From an uncultured Lachnospiraceae bacterium (GTDB taxonomy: Bacteria; Bacillota; Clostridia; Lachnospirales; Lachnospiraceae), in the NCBI GenBank assembly GCA_944381635.1, contig CALWLY010000003.1, positions 62,001-126,000 of the forward strand: 64,000 nucleotides of DNA, given 5' to 3'. The number at the start of each line of letters is the position of its first letter. The stretch's first letter is position 1. A program made the position numbers and the translations under genes. A model generated the notes under the pieces. That model was not told the DNA's origin and ran no database searches. It saw only the letters and a program-made list of their open reading frames with translations. Positions 8,689 to 18,483 of this stretch are shown here, one piece after another.

Positions 8689-10986
8689 ATGAAAACTTCC
8701 ACAAAAACCGTTCTGCTGATTATTCTGCTGGCGCTTATTATAGCTGTAGGGTTTGGAGTAATCAGGAAGCAGAGTCAGGTTCAAAAAGAAATGGCAGAGA
8801 GTGAAGAGCAGATTTATGAAGTGGAAGAAGAGACATTGGATACTGCATCATCGAAGAAAGAAAACACGACAGAAGAAGAACGTGGCAGAGTGCAGGAAGA
8901 AAAAGTGGGAGAAATTACGGGAGATTTGGAAACTATTTGGCTCGTGGGAAAAGAACCTAAAATACTGACTGCACGTGATCAGTATGCGGTATGGAAACTG
9001 GATGATGCTTCTTTGGATAAAGAGATGCCATTTCCGGTAAAAGAGGGAGAAATTGTGAAATATGGATTCCTGGATGAGCAGGGAAACATTTGGACACTGA
9101 TTGAGAATGAAAATGAGAAAAAATATTCGGCAGTTCAGACAGCGCAGGCAGACGGAGGCGAAATGCAGCGCATGGAACTGACTTTTCAGGATGCAAACGC
9201 AGAATCTTTTTCAAATATAACAGTAAAAAAGATGTATGCGGATACACAGTATCTGTATGCTTTAATACAGGATGATATAAATCAGAAAAGGAATTTTTAT
9301 GTTTTTGACAGGAATGGAAACCAGTTATATTTTGAAGAGAATATCTGGGAATTTGTATGGGTGGAAGATGGGAAATTGTTATTGCACGGGAAAGACAGAG
9401 ATTCTTTTGTCAGAGAACTGGCGGTTTCTGATTCCGGAATAGAAAATGGTGAAAACATCAGCTTGCCTTATTCCGGCCTTGCCACAAGAATACGATATGA
9501 CGCAGAAAACGATGTCCTTTATCTTCTTTTGGAACAAAAAATAGAAAAGCTGTCAGGGCTGCATGGCAAAAAGGAGACAAGCCTGCTCCTGGATTTGCAG
9601 ACGAATGCCTGGATGATTTCGGACAGCTACAATCCGGCGGATTTCTGGGTGGCAAAGGACGGAAGTATTTCGGTTCTTTACCTGGTCTATGGAGAGGAGA
9701 AAATCGGAAAAGAAATTCACCGGTATGTTCCCTATGAAGCAACGGCAGGCGGAGAGGAACTGGTTATCACATTGCCTTGTCAGATAGATATTGTGGATGC
9801 GGCTGTTGCGGTTTATGAACAGAAATACCCTGACCGCCATGTGAAAATAGAGAAGGCTTACCAGACAGAGGAGGAATATCTGCAATATTCCTCTGTCTAC
9901 GCAGAACAGATGGCGCTTCGTTTGATGACAGGGGACTATGGGGATATTCTTCTGTCCGGGTATGGCGTGTTCAGCATGGAAACTCTTTCTACAGATGCGT
10001 TTTTGGACCTGAAAGATTGGTATGAAAAGTTGCCTGTAGCGGAAGAAATAAATGCGAACATCATAGATGCCATTACCATAGATGGCGCTTTACGGGGAAT
10101 TCCGGTTGCTCTCAATAACAGTTATTGTGTTGTAAATGAAGATTTTTTTGAGCAGGCAGATGTAAATGAAGATGATATGCTGACCTGGTCGGAAGTGCTG
10201 GAGCAGGCAATCCTTTGGGAAGAAGAAGGAACGGAGGATAAGTATCTTTTGGGCCAGAGTCCTTTTGATATGACAGGGATGCTGGCAAGCAACATTTATG
10301 ATTTGGTAGATCTGGATAAGAAAACTATAGACATTCGTCAGGATTGGTTTTTGGATTTGATTCAGAAATGGAAAGCTGTAGGGGAAACATCCCATGCCTG
10401 TCTGGACACCAGTTTTGATCCGGAAGAAGAGCATATTTTTGAAGTGGGTTTGGATCAGGGGGCTGTTCTGTCATTTACAAGTCAGGCAGGCAGAAGAAAT
10501 CATGGCAGCCTTGCGAAAGATGCGCTGAGTTTTTATGAAGATGAAGCAAAAGCAGGAGTTAGATTTAAAATGATAAAAGGAATTGCCGGAGAAAAGAATC
10601 GAAACTTTACAGATTTTTCCAAACAGTTCTTTTCTGTGAACGCTTCTTCAGAGAAAAAGGAAATGGCTCTTGATTTTTTGGAAATACTTCTCTCCAAAGA
10701 AGTTCAGGGACGTTTAGGATATGAATTTATGCCTGTGAACAGAGAAGCCTGCGAAGCCAGACTGGAAGCTGCAAAAAAATCAGGAGTGCCGATAGATGAC
10801 CAGAAATTGCAGGAATTTTATGATACGATGCAGGAGAATCTGGACCAGGTGGACTGGCTGTATTCATACTCCTACTATTTAAACGACCTGATGACGGAAT
10901 TGGAAAGATATGTACAGGATGAAGTTTCTCTGGAAGAAGCGATAACAAGTGCAGAAGAAAAAATGTGGTTGAGGATGAATGAGTAG
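8689..10986 (+). CDS. ABC sugar-binding protein with large N-terminal extension
   Basis: Encodes 765 aa, far longer than the usual 420-450 aa of such binding proteins. Residues 5-24 form a membrane anchor without a lipobox Cys. Residues about 30-350 read as a beta-rich sensor-like region with repeated short strands (ILTARDQYAVWKL, LYALIQDD, VLYLLLEQ). From about residue 356 a family-1 extracellular solute-binding domain follows (AVAVYEQKYPDRHVKIEKAY, GDYGDILLSGYG, GIPVALNNSYCVVNEDFFE). It is translationally coupled to the first permease by an 8-base overlap. It probably captures an oligosaccharide at the cell surface. Confidence 0.85.
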   Translation: MKTSTKTVLLIILLALIIAVGFGVIRKQSQVQKEMAESEEQIYEVEEETLDTASSKKENTTEEERGRVQEEKVGEITGDLETIWLVGKEPKILTARDQYAVWKLDDASLDKEMPFPVKEGEIVKYGFLDEQGNIWTLIENENEKKYSAVQTAQADGGEMQRMELTFQDANAESFSNITVKKMYADTQYLYALIQDDINQKRNFYVFDRNGNQLYFEENIWEFVWVEDGKLLLHGKDRDSFVRELAVSDSGIENGENISLPYSGLATRIRYDAENDVLYLLLEQKIEKLSGLHGKKETSLLLDLQTNAWMISDSYNPADFWVAKDGSISVLYLVYGEEKIGKEIHRYVPYEATAGGEELVITLPCQIDIVDAAVAVYEQKYPDRHVKIEKAYQTEEEYLQYSSVYAEQMALRLMTGDYGDILLSGYGVFSMETLSTDAFLDLKDWYEKLPVAEEINANIIDAITIDGALRGIPVALNNSYCVVNEDFFEQADVNEDDMLTWSEVLEQAILWEEEGTEDKYLLGQSPFDMTGMLASNIYDLVDLDKKTIDIRQDWFLDLIQKWKAVGETSHACLDTSFDPEEEHIFEVGLDQGAVLSFTSQAGRRNHGSLAKDALSFYEDEAKAGVRFKMIKGIAGEKNRNFTDFSKQFFSVNASSEKKEMALDFLEILLSKEVQGRLGYEFMPVNREACEARLEAAKKSGVPIDDQKLQEFYDTMQENLDQVDWLYSYSYYLNDLMTELERYVQDEVSLEEAITSAEEKMWLRMNE

Positions 10987-11851
10987 AAAAAAAGAAAAAA
11001 GTTTAAAAACAGATTTAAAAACTGTATATATGCCGGGGTTTCTCTTACCGAGTTTGCTGGGGGTTTTTATCTTTTATCTTCTTCCTGTTGCGGAGAGTTT
11101 TTTATACACATTTACGCAAGGAGTTTCAGAAAGAGAATTTGTTGGTCTGGAAAATTTTGCTGATTTATTTTCCAGCTCTGCTTTTCGCCTTTCTGTATGG
11201 AATACCTTCCGTTTCATGGGGGTTGGAGTTCCGATATTGCTGGCATTTTCTTTGACTGTCAGCTATCTGCTTCATAAACATCAATCCAACATGATTCGGT
11301 TTTGCCTGATTGTTCCTTTGATTATTCCATCGTCGGCTTATCTTTCCGGAATTCAGGAAATTTTTAAGAAGAATGGATTTTTAGATCATCTGGTAACAGG
11401 GCTTGGCTGGAATGGGGCGGATTATCTGACACAATATCCATTCCTTATTGTGCTCTTTATTTATCTTTTGAAAAATGTAGGATATCTTACGATTGTCATG
11501 GGAAGTGCAATGGAAGAAATACCAAAGGAATTTTATGATATTTACCGGTTGGAGAAGGAAGCTGACAGTGGGTATCTGTTTCGGATTGTGATTCCATTGA
11601 TGGCGCCTACGTTGTTCTTTTCCCTTATTCTGGCCATCATGGGCTGTCTGAAAATATTCCGGGAGGTTTGGATTATTTATGGAAATAATCCCCCTATGCA
11701 GGTATATTTGCTGCAATATTTTATGAATAACAATTTTTATAAATTGAATTTTCAACGTTTATCCAGTGCAGCTTTTCTTGTCATTTTGCTTCTGACAATA
11801 TTTATTGTACTTTTGCTGAAAATCCAAAATTTTGTAAGGGTGGAAAAGTAG
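10979..11851 (+). CDS. ABC sugar transporter permease (MalF/UgpA type)
   Basis: Encodes 290 aa with about six membrane segments. The cytoplasmic coupling loop is present in a diverged form (YDIYRLEKEADSGYLFRIVI), where most family members have EAAxxDGA. It starts 8 bases before the stop of the binding-protein gene and ends 4 bases before the second permease, so the genes are one operon. It forms the heterodimeric channel with the next gene product. Confidence 0.9.
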   Translation: MSRKKEKSLKTDLKTVYMPGFLLPSLLGVFIFYLLPVAESFLYTFTQGVSEREFVGLENFADLFSSSAFRLSVWNTFRFMGVGVPILLAFSLTVSYLLHKHQSNMIRFCLIVPLIIPSSAYLSGIQEIFKKNGFLDHLVTGLGWNGADYLTQYPFLIVLFIYLLKNVGYLTIVMGSAMEEIPKEFYDIYRLEKEADSGYLFRIVIPLMAPTLFFSLILAIMGCLKIFREVWIIYGNNPPMQVYLLQYFMNNNFYKLNFQRLSSAAFLVILLLTIFIVLLLKIQNFVRVEK

Positions 11852-11855
11852 ACTG

Positions 11856-12659
11856 ATGAAAAAGAAAAGAGTAAAAACAGTTGCGGAAAAAGTCTTTTTA
11901 TATCTGGTTGCCGGGTTTTGCCTGCTTCCGGCACTCCTGGTAGTATTTCGTTCCTTTATGCCGCTGCAGGAGCTTGCAGCGAATTTTCATATTTTTCCCA
12001 GACAATGGAGTACAATAAATTACGAAAAAGTTTTCCTGCTTCTTCCGGAGTTCTACGATCATTTTTGGAATACTGTGGGCTATACCTGTGTGACTATTCT
12101 TTTTGGGCTTCCGGTTTCTATTCTGGCAGGTTATGCTTTCTGTTTTTTGTCATTTCGTTTAAAACGGAACTTATTTTTACTGTATGTGGTACTGATGCTG
12201 ATGCCGTTTCAGGCTATTTTGGTTCCCCAGTATCTTATGCTGAATCGAATTCATTTGTTGAATGCAGGGGCGTCTGTGGTGCTTCCTAATATTTTCGCCA
12301 CCTTTGGCACGGTTCTTATGACTCAGTATATGATGGGGATTGACCGTGAACTTTTGGAAGCGGGAAAAATGGATGGATTGGGAAAAGTGAGTCTGTTTAC
12401 ACGTCTGATTGTACCAATGTGCATGCCAATCATTGGCTCTTATATCGTTCTCACTTTTTTTGAGTGTTGGGGAATGGTGGAACAGCCTATGATATTTTTG
12501 AAAGATTCGGAATTATATCCTCTGGCTCTTTGGTTGAATCAGGTCCAGATAGAATACCGTCTGCCGGGCAGTGTGGTTTATTCGATTCTTCCCCTTCTTC
12601 TTTATGCCTGGGGGAAAGACCATATGTTAAGCGGCATAGGATTTGGAAGTATCAAATAG
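11856..12659 (+). CDS. ABC sugar transporter permease (MalG/UgpE type)
   Basis: Encodes 267 aa with about six membrane segments and a well-kept coupling motif (EAGKMDGLGKVSLFTRLIVP). It pairs with the preceding permease. No ATP-binding subunit is encoded in the operon, so the complex must borrow a shared ATPase (MsiK/MsmX-like) from elsewhere in the genome, as is common for Firmicute oligosaccharide importers. Confidence 0.9.
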   Translation: MKKKRVKTVAEKVFLYLVAGFCLLPALLVVFRSFMPLQELAANFHIFPRQWSTINYEKVFLLLPEFYDHFWNTVGYTCVTILFGLPVSILAGYAFCFLSFRLKRNLFLLYVVLMLMPFQAILVPQYLMLNRIHLLNAGASVVLPNIFATFGTVLMTQYMMGIDRELLEAGKMDGLGKVSLFTRLIVPMCMPIIGSYIVLTFFECWGMVEQPMIFLKDSELYPLALWLNQVQIEYRLPGSVVYSILPLLLYAWGKDHMLSGIGFGSIK

Positions 12660-12731
12660 AGAGCGGGCAGAATGGGAAACGAAAAAAGCGGAGTGTCTTT
12701 TGACTCAGCAAAGCGAGGAATAAATAATAAT

Positions 12732-13784
12732 ATGAAACGAAAAAACAGGATATGGGTAATTTTTTTCTTTTTATGCGTCATGTCACTCCTTACGCTGTGC
12801 AGCCAGGTGCTGAGTGAACAGAGCAAACCGGTTGTCCTTGCAGAAAATACAGATTTGCGTGATGTGATACCGAAAAACTACCTGTGTGAAATCAGAGAAG
12901 ATGAAAAGAAAGCGGTATTTTATACGGTGGAGGATACAGGAAGAAAGAGAAACCGTTATGTGATAAAAGAGCAGGAGGCTGTTTTAAAGGAGGAGACCGA
13001 AGAAGGGTATTTGATTGGTGGGTTAGTGGACTACCACAATCAGTGGCTTGTCACTTATGCGTCCGGCAGGATTGAGGATGGTATGGCGGTGAGAGTTGGA
13101 AAAAAAGAGGAACTGTACAAAAAAGGTACGCTTCTTTTTTTCCATATTCATGGGAAAGAGGCGTCAAAAAGAGAATTTTTAGTGAATGGCATTCCGGAAG
13201 AAGAGGAAAAAAGGCTGCGGGAAGAAATGAAAATGGATGAGGACGTATGGAAATGCTGCTTTCTGGAAGAGGAAAAAGAAGGAGAACTTTCTCAAAATCT
13301 TATTTCCTGGGGATGGCAGTGCGTTCTCTTTTTCCTGATTTTTCTCGGGATGATAGAAGGCTTTCGGGTATTCGGAAATGAACTTGCAAGGAGACTGAAA
13401 CAAAAATACGGAGCAGATTTTCTGAAAGAAGACAGTGTGTTTCTTCTGGAAAATGCAGTTTGGATCACAATAGGATTTTTTATCCTTTATTTTCTGGCAC
13501 AGCAAATCGGACAGATGGACTATAGTTTTTTGCATGACTGGCTTCCGGAAGGACGTATTTTTGATTTTTCTCATTACAGACAGCTGTATCAGGAATGGAA
13601 AGAAGGAATTTTGTTATATTGCAGAAACTTTCCCACGGATTCGTATACTGCTTTGTTATGGAAAGAGCATGACAGCTGGCGAAAAACAGGCATACAGTTC
13701 CTTTTCATGATGGCAGTATCTGTGATGATTCCGGTTTTGTATTCGTTAGTCCGTGGGAAAATTAAGAAATTAAGAAAAAGATAA
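12732..13784 (+). CDS. Four-helix membrane protein of unknown function
   Basis: The frame opens at 12672, but the ATG at 12732 has a better ribosome site (gagga, 10 bases away) and begins a signal-anchor (MKRKNRIWVIFFFLC), so I choose 350 aa. Residues 27-185 are predicted outside the cell and are rich in charged residues. Three more hydrophobic segments lie in the last 160 residues. I do not recognise the family. Its position as fourth gene of the importer operon, 72 bases after the permease, suggests an accessory role in transport or sensing. Confidence 0.6.
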   Translation: MKRKNRIWVIFFFLCVMSLLTLCSQVLSEQSKPVVLAENTDLRDVIPKNYLCEIREDEKKAVFYTVEDTGRKRNRYVIKEQEAVLKEETEEGYLIGGLVDYHNQWLVTYASGRIEDGMAVRVGKKEELYKKGTLLFFHIHGKEASKREFLVNGIPEEEEKRLREEMKMDEDVWKCCFLEEEKEGELSQNLISWGWQCVLFFLIFLGMIEGFRVFGNELARRLKQKYGADFLKEDSVFLLENAVWITIGFFILYFLAQQIGQMDYSFLHDWLPEGRIFDFSHYRQLYQEWKEGILLYCRNFPTDSYTALLWKEHDSWRKTGIQFLFMMAVSVMIPVLYSLVRGKIKKLRKR

Positions 13785-13942
13785 TGTTCTTCGGACGTTT
13801 CTGTGATAACATAAAAGAAAAAGATAGGTAGAAACCAGGGTGATTTTGCCGAATTTGCCTTTTGACGGAAGAGACACAGCGCCTTTTGGGAACATAGAAG
13901 GGAAGGTTCGGGACAGGAATTGGGAAGAACAGGAGGAAACAA

Positions 13943-15079
13943 ATGAAAAGATTGGGTGTAAAGCTGTCTGTTTTGAGTGTTTTAATGACAGGAATACTTT
14001 TGACAGGCTGTGGGAATGGGGAAGAAACCGTAATGTCTACACAGGAAGCGGTGCAGACGGAAAGCAGTCAAGAAGCAGGTGAAGGATTGGATGAGGTACA
14101 GGCACAGTCTGCTTCCAGCGAGATTACCAGCTACCTGACAGGAATGCCGGTGAGTGCGGAGGAACAGAACCAGCGCCCTATTGCGGTTATGATCAATAAC
14201 ATTGAGCAGGGACTTCCTCAGGCCGGTATTGAGCAGGCTTCCGTTATTTATGAAGCGCCTGTGGAAGGAAGAATTACCCGTCTGATGGGTCTGTTTGAAG
14301 ACTGGAAGGATATAGAGAAAATCGGATATGTGAGAAGCAGCAGAGATTATTTTGTTTACTGTGCTCTAGAGCATGACGCGATTTACTGCCATTTCGGCCA
14401 GGCTACCCCTTATGTGGGCGATTTGTTAAACAGCGACAAGGTAGATAACATAAGCGGAGCGGTGGCAGGAATTGATAAGCCGGCGCAGGAAGCTTATTAC
14501 CGCACAGACGACAGGAAGGCGCCTTATAACGTTGCCGCAACCGGACAGGGAATTATGGCGGATGTGAACAGGCTGGGCTACAGCACCGAATATCATGACA
14601 CATTTAAGCAGAAATTTGTGTTCCAGACAGAGGAGGATCCTTACAAGGATGCCCCGGTTGTCACGGAAATTTACCCCGGAGGACAGACTTCCGAAAAAGC
14701 CAACGGTTATAGTCATGTGGAGGCTTGTTTCCGTTATGAAGACGGAAAATATTACCGGTATCAGTACGGCGGAGAACATATCGATGAATTGACCGGCAAC
14801 CAGCTTGCCTATGACAATGTAATTCTGCAGTATTGTCACGGCGAAGTGAGGGATAAAAACGATTATCTGGCATTTCGGTGTCATGGTGATGACCAGTATC
14901 CGGTACAGGTATTTACCGACGGCAAAATGATTGAAGGAACCTGGTCCCGCTACGGTGACAACGATCCGGCAGTTTATGTGGACAGCGAAGGAAATCCCAT
15001 TCAGCTTTCACCTGGCAAGACATGGGTGTGCATTGTCTGGATGGAATACGCAGAGGATGTGGAACTTCTGGCGGGCTGA
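13943..15079 (+). CDS. DUF3048 (YerB-like) lipoprotein
   Basis: Encodes 378 aa after an aggagg site. The lipoprotein signal ends LLTG before Cys23. A short Gln/Glu/Ser linker follows, then the DUF3048 domain from about residue 60: RPIAVMINNIEQGLPQAGIE, EAPVEGRITRLMG and IGYVRSSRDYFV. The family is widespread in Firmicutes as B. subtilis YerB; its molecular role is unknown, with suggestions of wall or secretion-related functions. It is transcribed alone, 158 bases after the importer operon. Confidence 0.9.
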   Translation: MKRLGVKLSVLSVLMTGILLTGCGNGEETVMSTQEAVQTESSQEAGEGLDEVQAQSASSEITSYLTGMPVSAEEQNQRPIAVMINNIEQGLPQAGIEQASVIYEAPVEGRITRLMGLFEDWKDIEKIGYVRSSRDYFVYCALEHDAIYCHFGQATPYVGDLLNSDKVDNISGAVAGIDKPAQEAYYRTDDRKAPYNVAATGQGIMADVNRLGYSTEYHDTFKQKFVFQTEEDPYKDAPVVTEIYPGGQTSEKANGYSHVEACFRYEDGKYYRYQYGGEHIDELTGNQLAYDNVILQYCHGEVRDKNDYLAFRCHGDDQYPVQVFTDGKMIEGTWSRYGDNDPAVYVDSEGNPIQLSPGKTWVCIVWMEYAEDVELLAG

Positions 15080-15149
15080 TTTCGGAAAAGCGTACGGAAT
15101 CGTTTGAATCGTTTTTATAGCGGCTTGGAATCATAAGGAATAAAAAGAC

Positions 15150-15249
15150 AAAGGTCTATAAAGATAGATTTTATTGTGAGGGAAAAAAGCAGGAGACAGC
15201 AGCCTGTTTGTTTCTGAGAAAAACATGAAATCTATTGTTATAGACCTTT
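15150..15249. repeat. Long imperfect inverted repeat
   Basis: 15150-15171 pairs with 15228-15249: 20 of 22 positions match, starting AAAGGTCTATAA and ending TTATAGACCTTT, with a 56-base loop. It occupies most of the 349-base gap between the YerB-like gene and the DegV gene. No T-run consistent with a terminator follows. It may be a small mobile or structured element. The rest of the gap shows nothing else. Confidence 0.6.
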
Positions 15250-15428
15250 TTGCGCGGCAGATTTAACTGGGGCGGAGAGGAAAAAGATGCAAAGCGCTCT
15301 GGCACAATCGAAAAACTTTGTCAGATGAAAAATTTTACATGGAATGTGAAATTTACAGCCTTGCATAAAGTGCGGATTGGAAGTACCATGAGAAGTAGAA
15401 CGCTTCAGGGAAGGAGAAGTATATTATT

Positions 15429-16280
15429 ATGAGGAAGATATTGCTGAGCGCGGACAGTACCTGTGATCTGGGACAGGAATTGAAAGAAAAATATCAGGTA
15501 CATTACTATCCTTTTCACATTATTTTGGACGGAAAAGATTACCGGGACAATGTGGATATTACGCCGGGGGAAATTTTTGACACATTTTATCAGAAAAAGC
15601 TTCTGCCAAAGACAGCGGCTATCAATGTGCAGGAGTATCTGGATTATTTCAGGCCCTTTGTGGAGGCAGGATATGATGTCATCCATTTAAACCTGGGAGG
15701 CGCGCTTTCCAGCGCTCATCAGAACTGTAGACTTGCGGCCAGGGAGCTGGGACATGTTTATCCCATCGACTCCTGCAACCTTTCCACAGGAATCGGCCAT
15801 CTGATCATTTTGGCGGCGGAATTGGCGGAGGAAGGGAAAAGCGCGGCTCAGATTGCGGAAATTCTGGAAGAAAAGAAGGGATGTGTACACAGCAGTTTCA
15901 TTCTGGATACGCTGAAATTTATGAGCGCGGGAGGAAGATGCAGCAGTGTGACAGCTCTTTCCGCAGGACTTCTTAATATTAAGCCGTGTATTGAAGTGGA
16001 TAACACCACAGGTGGTATGCATGTAGGAAAGAAATACAGAGGAACCCTCAAAAAGGTGCTTCCGCTCTATGTAAAAGATAAGCTTTCTCAATATGAAAAC
16101 ATCAGCAAAAAGAGAGTTTTTATCACACATTCCGGCATAGATGAGGAATACATTCAGCTGGTAAAACAGGCGATTTTGGAACAGATGTCCTTTGAAGAGA
16201 TCTATGTGACACAGGCCAGCTGTACCATTTCCTGTCACTGTGGTCCCAACACTTTGGGAATTTTGTTTATGACGGAATAA
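15429..16280 (+). CDS. DegV family fatty-acid-binding protein
   Basis: Encodes 283 aa, the normal length for DegV proteins. Typical features are the N-terminal LSADSTCDLG, the central HLNLGGALSSAHQNCRLAA and the FILDTLKFMSAGGRCSSV segment that lines the lipid pocket. DegV (FakB-type) proteins bind a fatty acid and present it to the kinase FakA for activation before membrane lipid synthesis. No fakA is in the window. It starts after a gaaggagaag site. Confidence 0.92.
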   Translation: MRKILLSADSTCDLGQELKEKYQVHYYPFHIILDGKDYRDNVDITPGEIFDTFYQKKLLPKTAAINVQEYLDYFRPFVEAGYDVIHLNLGGALSSAHQNCRLAARELGHVYPIDSCNLSTGIGHLIILAAELAEEGKSAAQIAEILEEKKGCVHSSFILDTLKFMSAGGRCSSVTALSAGLLNIKPCIEVDNTTGGMHVGKKYRGTLKKVLPLYVKDKLSQYENISKKRVFITHSGIDEEYIQLVKQAILEQMSFEEIYVTQASCTISCHCGPNTLGILFMTE

Positions 16281-16376
16281 AAGGATGATTTCAGGGCAGT
16301 TTTTTCCTTTTTTTACATGGATTTTACATCTCCGGGATAACAGAAAAAAGAAATTTTGATTATAGTAGTGATACCA

Positions 16377-16444
16377 GGATCAAAAGGCCGGGCATTCATG
16401 TTTTCATGAAAGTCTGAAGCCAGCGGCAATATAGGTTTTGATCC
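16377..16444. promoter_or_regulatory. Inverted repeats before the GntR gene
   Basis: GGATCAAAA (16377-16385) is repeated inverted as TTTTGATCC (16436-16444). Between them, TTCATG and CATGAA form a smaller dyad. These could be operator half-sites for the GntR regulator that starts 41 bases downstream, or a leader structure. Confidence 0.35.
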
Positions 16445-16484
16445 GGCAGATACACTACAGGAAAGTCGAAGAAGGAGAGCGGAG

Positions 16485-17192
16485 ATGAAAGAAAGCTATG
16501 GCAGAAAGGAAATACTTGCTATATTAAGGAAAGAACTGGAAGAGGGCGTTTATAAAAGGGACCGGAAGATGCCCGGCGAACATAAGATGGCGCAGAGGTT
16601 TCATACTGTGCCCAGAGACATACGAGGGTTTTACGAGCAGTTGGAAAGAGAAGGATACCTGTACTCTTTGCAGGGTTACGGCTGTTATTTTGCAGGAACC
16701 AGACAGAAGATCAAGTTGACATTGAACGATGAGAGTTTTTCCAAAAAGATGGAAAAGGAACATTTGGATTTTCAGGTGAAAAATATCAGCTGTCAGAAGC
16801 TGCGCCGGGATTCGCTGATCTCCTCCATGCTGGAAGTACAGCCGGATGAACCGATTTATAAAATTACAAGGCTTCGTTGCTTTCAAGGAGAACCTGTGGC
16901 GATTCACACCAACTATGTGACAGAGGATCTGTTTCCCAGAATCGAAGAGGAAAGCGGCGGAATCACCTCTTTTTATGAGTACTTAACAGAAAACAGGATC
17001 CGGAACATCCGGAGCCGGGACGTTCAAATGACAGTTTCCACCATGCAGGAGAGGGAAAGAGAACTCTTAAAGGTAAAGGGGAAAATACCAAGTCTGATTC
17101 TCACCGAACGCTGTATCAGTGAGCCGTCCGGCATGGTGATCTGTGTGGCCCGCACTGTTTACCGTGGGGACAAGTTTACCTTTGAACTCTGA
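16485..17192 (+). CDS. GntR/HutC-type transcriptional regulator
   Basis: Encodes 235 aa. The N-terminal 65 residues are a winged helix of the GntR type (EILAILRKELEEGVYKRDRK, MAQRFHTVPRDIRGFYEQLE). The remainder is a UTRA ligand-binding domain (LEVQPDEPIYKITRLRCFQG, MQERERELLKVKGKIPSLIL). The neighbours downstream are GH76 and GH125 enzymes, so the likely effector is a mannoside or its phosphate; this is inference from position. Confidence 0.88.
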   Translation: MKESYGRKEILAILRKELEEGVYKRDRKMPGEHKMAQRFHTVPRDIRGFYEQLEREGYLYSLQGYGCYFAGTRQKIKLTLNDESFSKKMEKEHLDFQVKNISCQKLRRDSLISSMLEVQPDEPIYKITRLRCFQGEPVAIHTNYVTEDLFPRIEEESGGITSFYEYLTENRIRNIRSRDVQMTVSTMQERERELLKVKGKIPSLILTERCISEPSGMVICVARTVYRGDKFTFEL

Positions 17193-17197
17193 AAACA

Positions 17198-17250
17198 TTA
17201 GCGTCGGTGTACAGGGCTGAGGCGTATTGTCCCCTGTACGCCGACGCTAA
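17198..17250. terminator. 19-bp inverted repeat after the GntR gene
   Basis: 17198-17216 pairs with 17232-17250 (one mismatch, TTAGCGTCGG...CCGACGCTAA) around a 15-base loop, starting 6 bases after the stop codon. No T-run follows, so it may be an mRNA stabilising hairpin or an operator between the regulator and the mannanase gene rather than a classical terminator. Confidence 0.6.
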
Positions 17251-17338
17251 GCCATCTGTAAAAGACAGACGGAAACCTTCCCGGTCTGCTGCCCGATACG
17301 GAAACAATAACGAAAAAAATGGAAATGAGGAAGAAAAA

Positions 17339-18340
17339 ATGGATCGAAAAGAACAGGCGATAAAAGCCATGGAAGATTTTCTGGAGGCTTTTTACAGAGA
17401 AGATGAAGAAGGAAGAGCGGGAACTATCTTAGGCGAGTTTTTCTGGTGCAAAAGCGAAATTTTTGAGCTTGCAGTGGATGCCTATGAGAGAACCGACAGA
17501 GACGAGTACCGGATTCTGATGCGCCATATGTACGATGGCTTTGTGGCGGATGAAGGAGAAGAGTGGTCTCACAATCCTTACAACGATGATATCATGTGGA
17601 TGACCATTGGCTGCGTGAGAGCATTTCTTCTGACCGGTGAGAGAGAATATTTCCGCCAGGCGGAGCACCATTTTGATGTTGTATACAAAAGAGGATACAA
17701 TCAGGAACTGGGCGGAGGTATTTTCTGGAGAATTGAAAACCAGTGCAAAAATGCCTGCATCAACGGACCTGCTGCCATTGCAGCCTGCCTGCTGGCTAAG
17801 GCATGCCAGAAAATGGGACAGAAAAAGGCTGCGGAGGCATATCTGGAAAAAGCAATCTCCATTTACGAATGGGAGCGCAAAACGCTGTTTGAGGAAAACG
17901 GCGGAGTCATTGACAATATTTCCATAGAAGGGGTAAAAGATCCCACTTATCACACCTACAATCAGGGAACCTTTATCGGAGCTGCCGTGTTTTTATACCA
18001 GGCTACCGAAGAGGAGCAATATTTAAAAGATGCTGTGCTGGCAGCAGACTTTACAAGAGACGTGATGTACCAGGGCGGCGTGCCGGGCGCGGAGGAGAGC
18101 GAAGGCGGAGACAGACCGGGATTTAAAGGCATACTCTGCCGCTGGCTGGGCAAACTGGTAAGAGACTGCGGACAGACCCAGTACCTTCCCTGGATGAACA
18201 AAATGGCAGACACTGTGTGGGAAAACAGAAACAGCCAGGGCCTTATGTGGACAGACTGGTCCTCAAAAACCGAAGACGGAAAAGACTATACCGCATGGGG
18301 CTGCTCTGCCGCAGTTGCTTTACTTTTCTCCCTGCTGTAA
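17339..18340 (+). CDS. GH76 family alpha-1,6-mannanase
   Basis: The start at 17339 is chosen because it follows aggaag and gives 333 aa; the longer frame overlaps the inverted repeat. The family's catalytic Asp pair is visible in HNPYNDDIMWMTIG. Other GH76 features are GGGIFWRIENQCKNACINGP and YHTYNQGTFIGAAVFLYQ. GH76 enzymes cleave alpha-1,6-linked mannose backbones with retention. There is no signal peptide, so it should act on imported oligosaccharides. It sits between the GntR regulator and the GH125 gene. Confidence 0.93.
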   Translation: MDRKEQAIKAMEDFLEAFYREDEEGRAGTILGEFFWCKSEIFELAVDAYERTDRDEYRILMRHMYDGFVADEGEEWSHNPYNDDIMWMTIGCVRAFLLTGEREYFRQAEHHFDVVYKRGYNQELGGGIFWRIENQCKNACINGPAAIAACLLAKACQKMGQKKAAEAYLEKAISIYEWERKTLFEENGGVIDNISIEGVKDPTYHTYNQGTFIGAAVFLYQATEEEQYLKDAVLAADFTRDVMYQGGVPGAEESEGGDRPGFKGILCRWLGKLVRDCGQTQYLPWMNKMADTVWENRNSQGLMWTDWSSKTEDGKDYTAWGCSAAVALLFSLL

Positions 18341-18483
18341 TAAGACTGCCCGCAAAAGAAATACACATCCTTGAAAATACGGGTAAATCCCTTTCGGATA
18401 CCAGCGAAAGACACCTTAAAATATTAGGACAAAATCTATCAAATACAGGGTGGGCATACAGCTAAAAACATAGTATAATACCA

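Noticed and set aside
17198-17250. Transposon end
   Set aside because: The inverted repeat has a 15-base loop and follows a stop codon; there is no target duplication.
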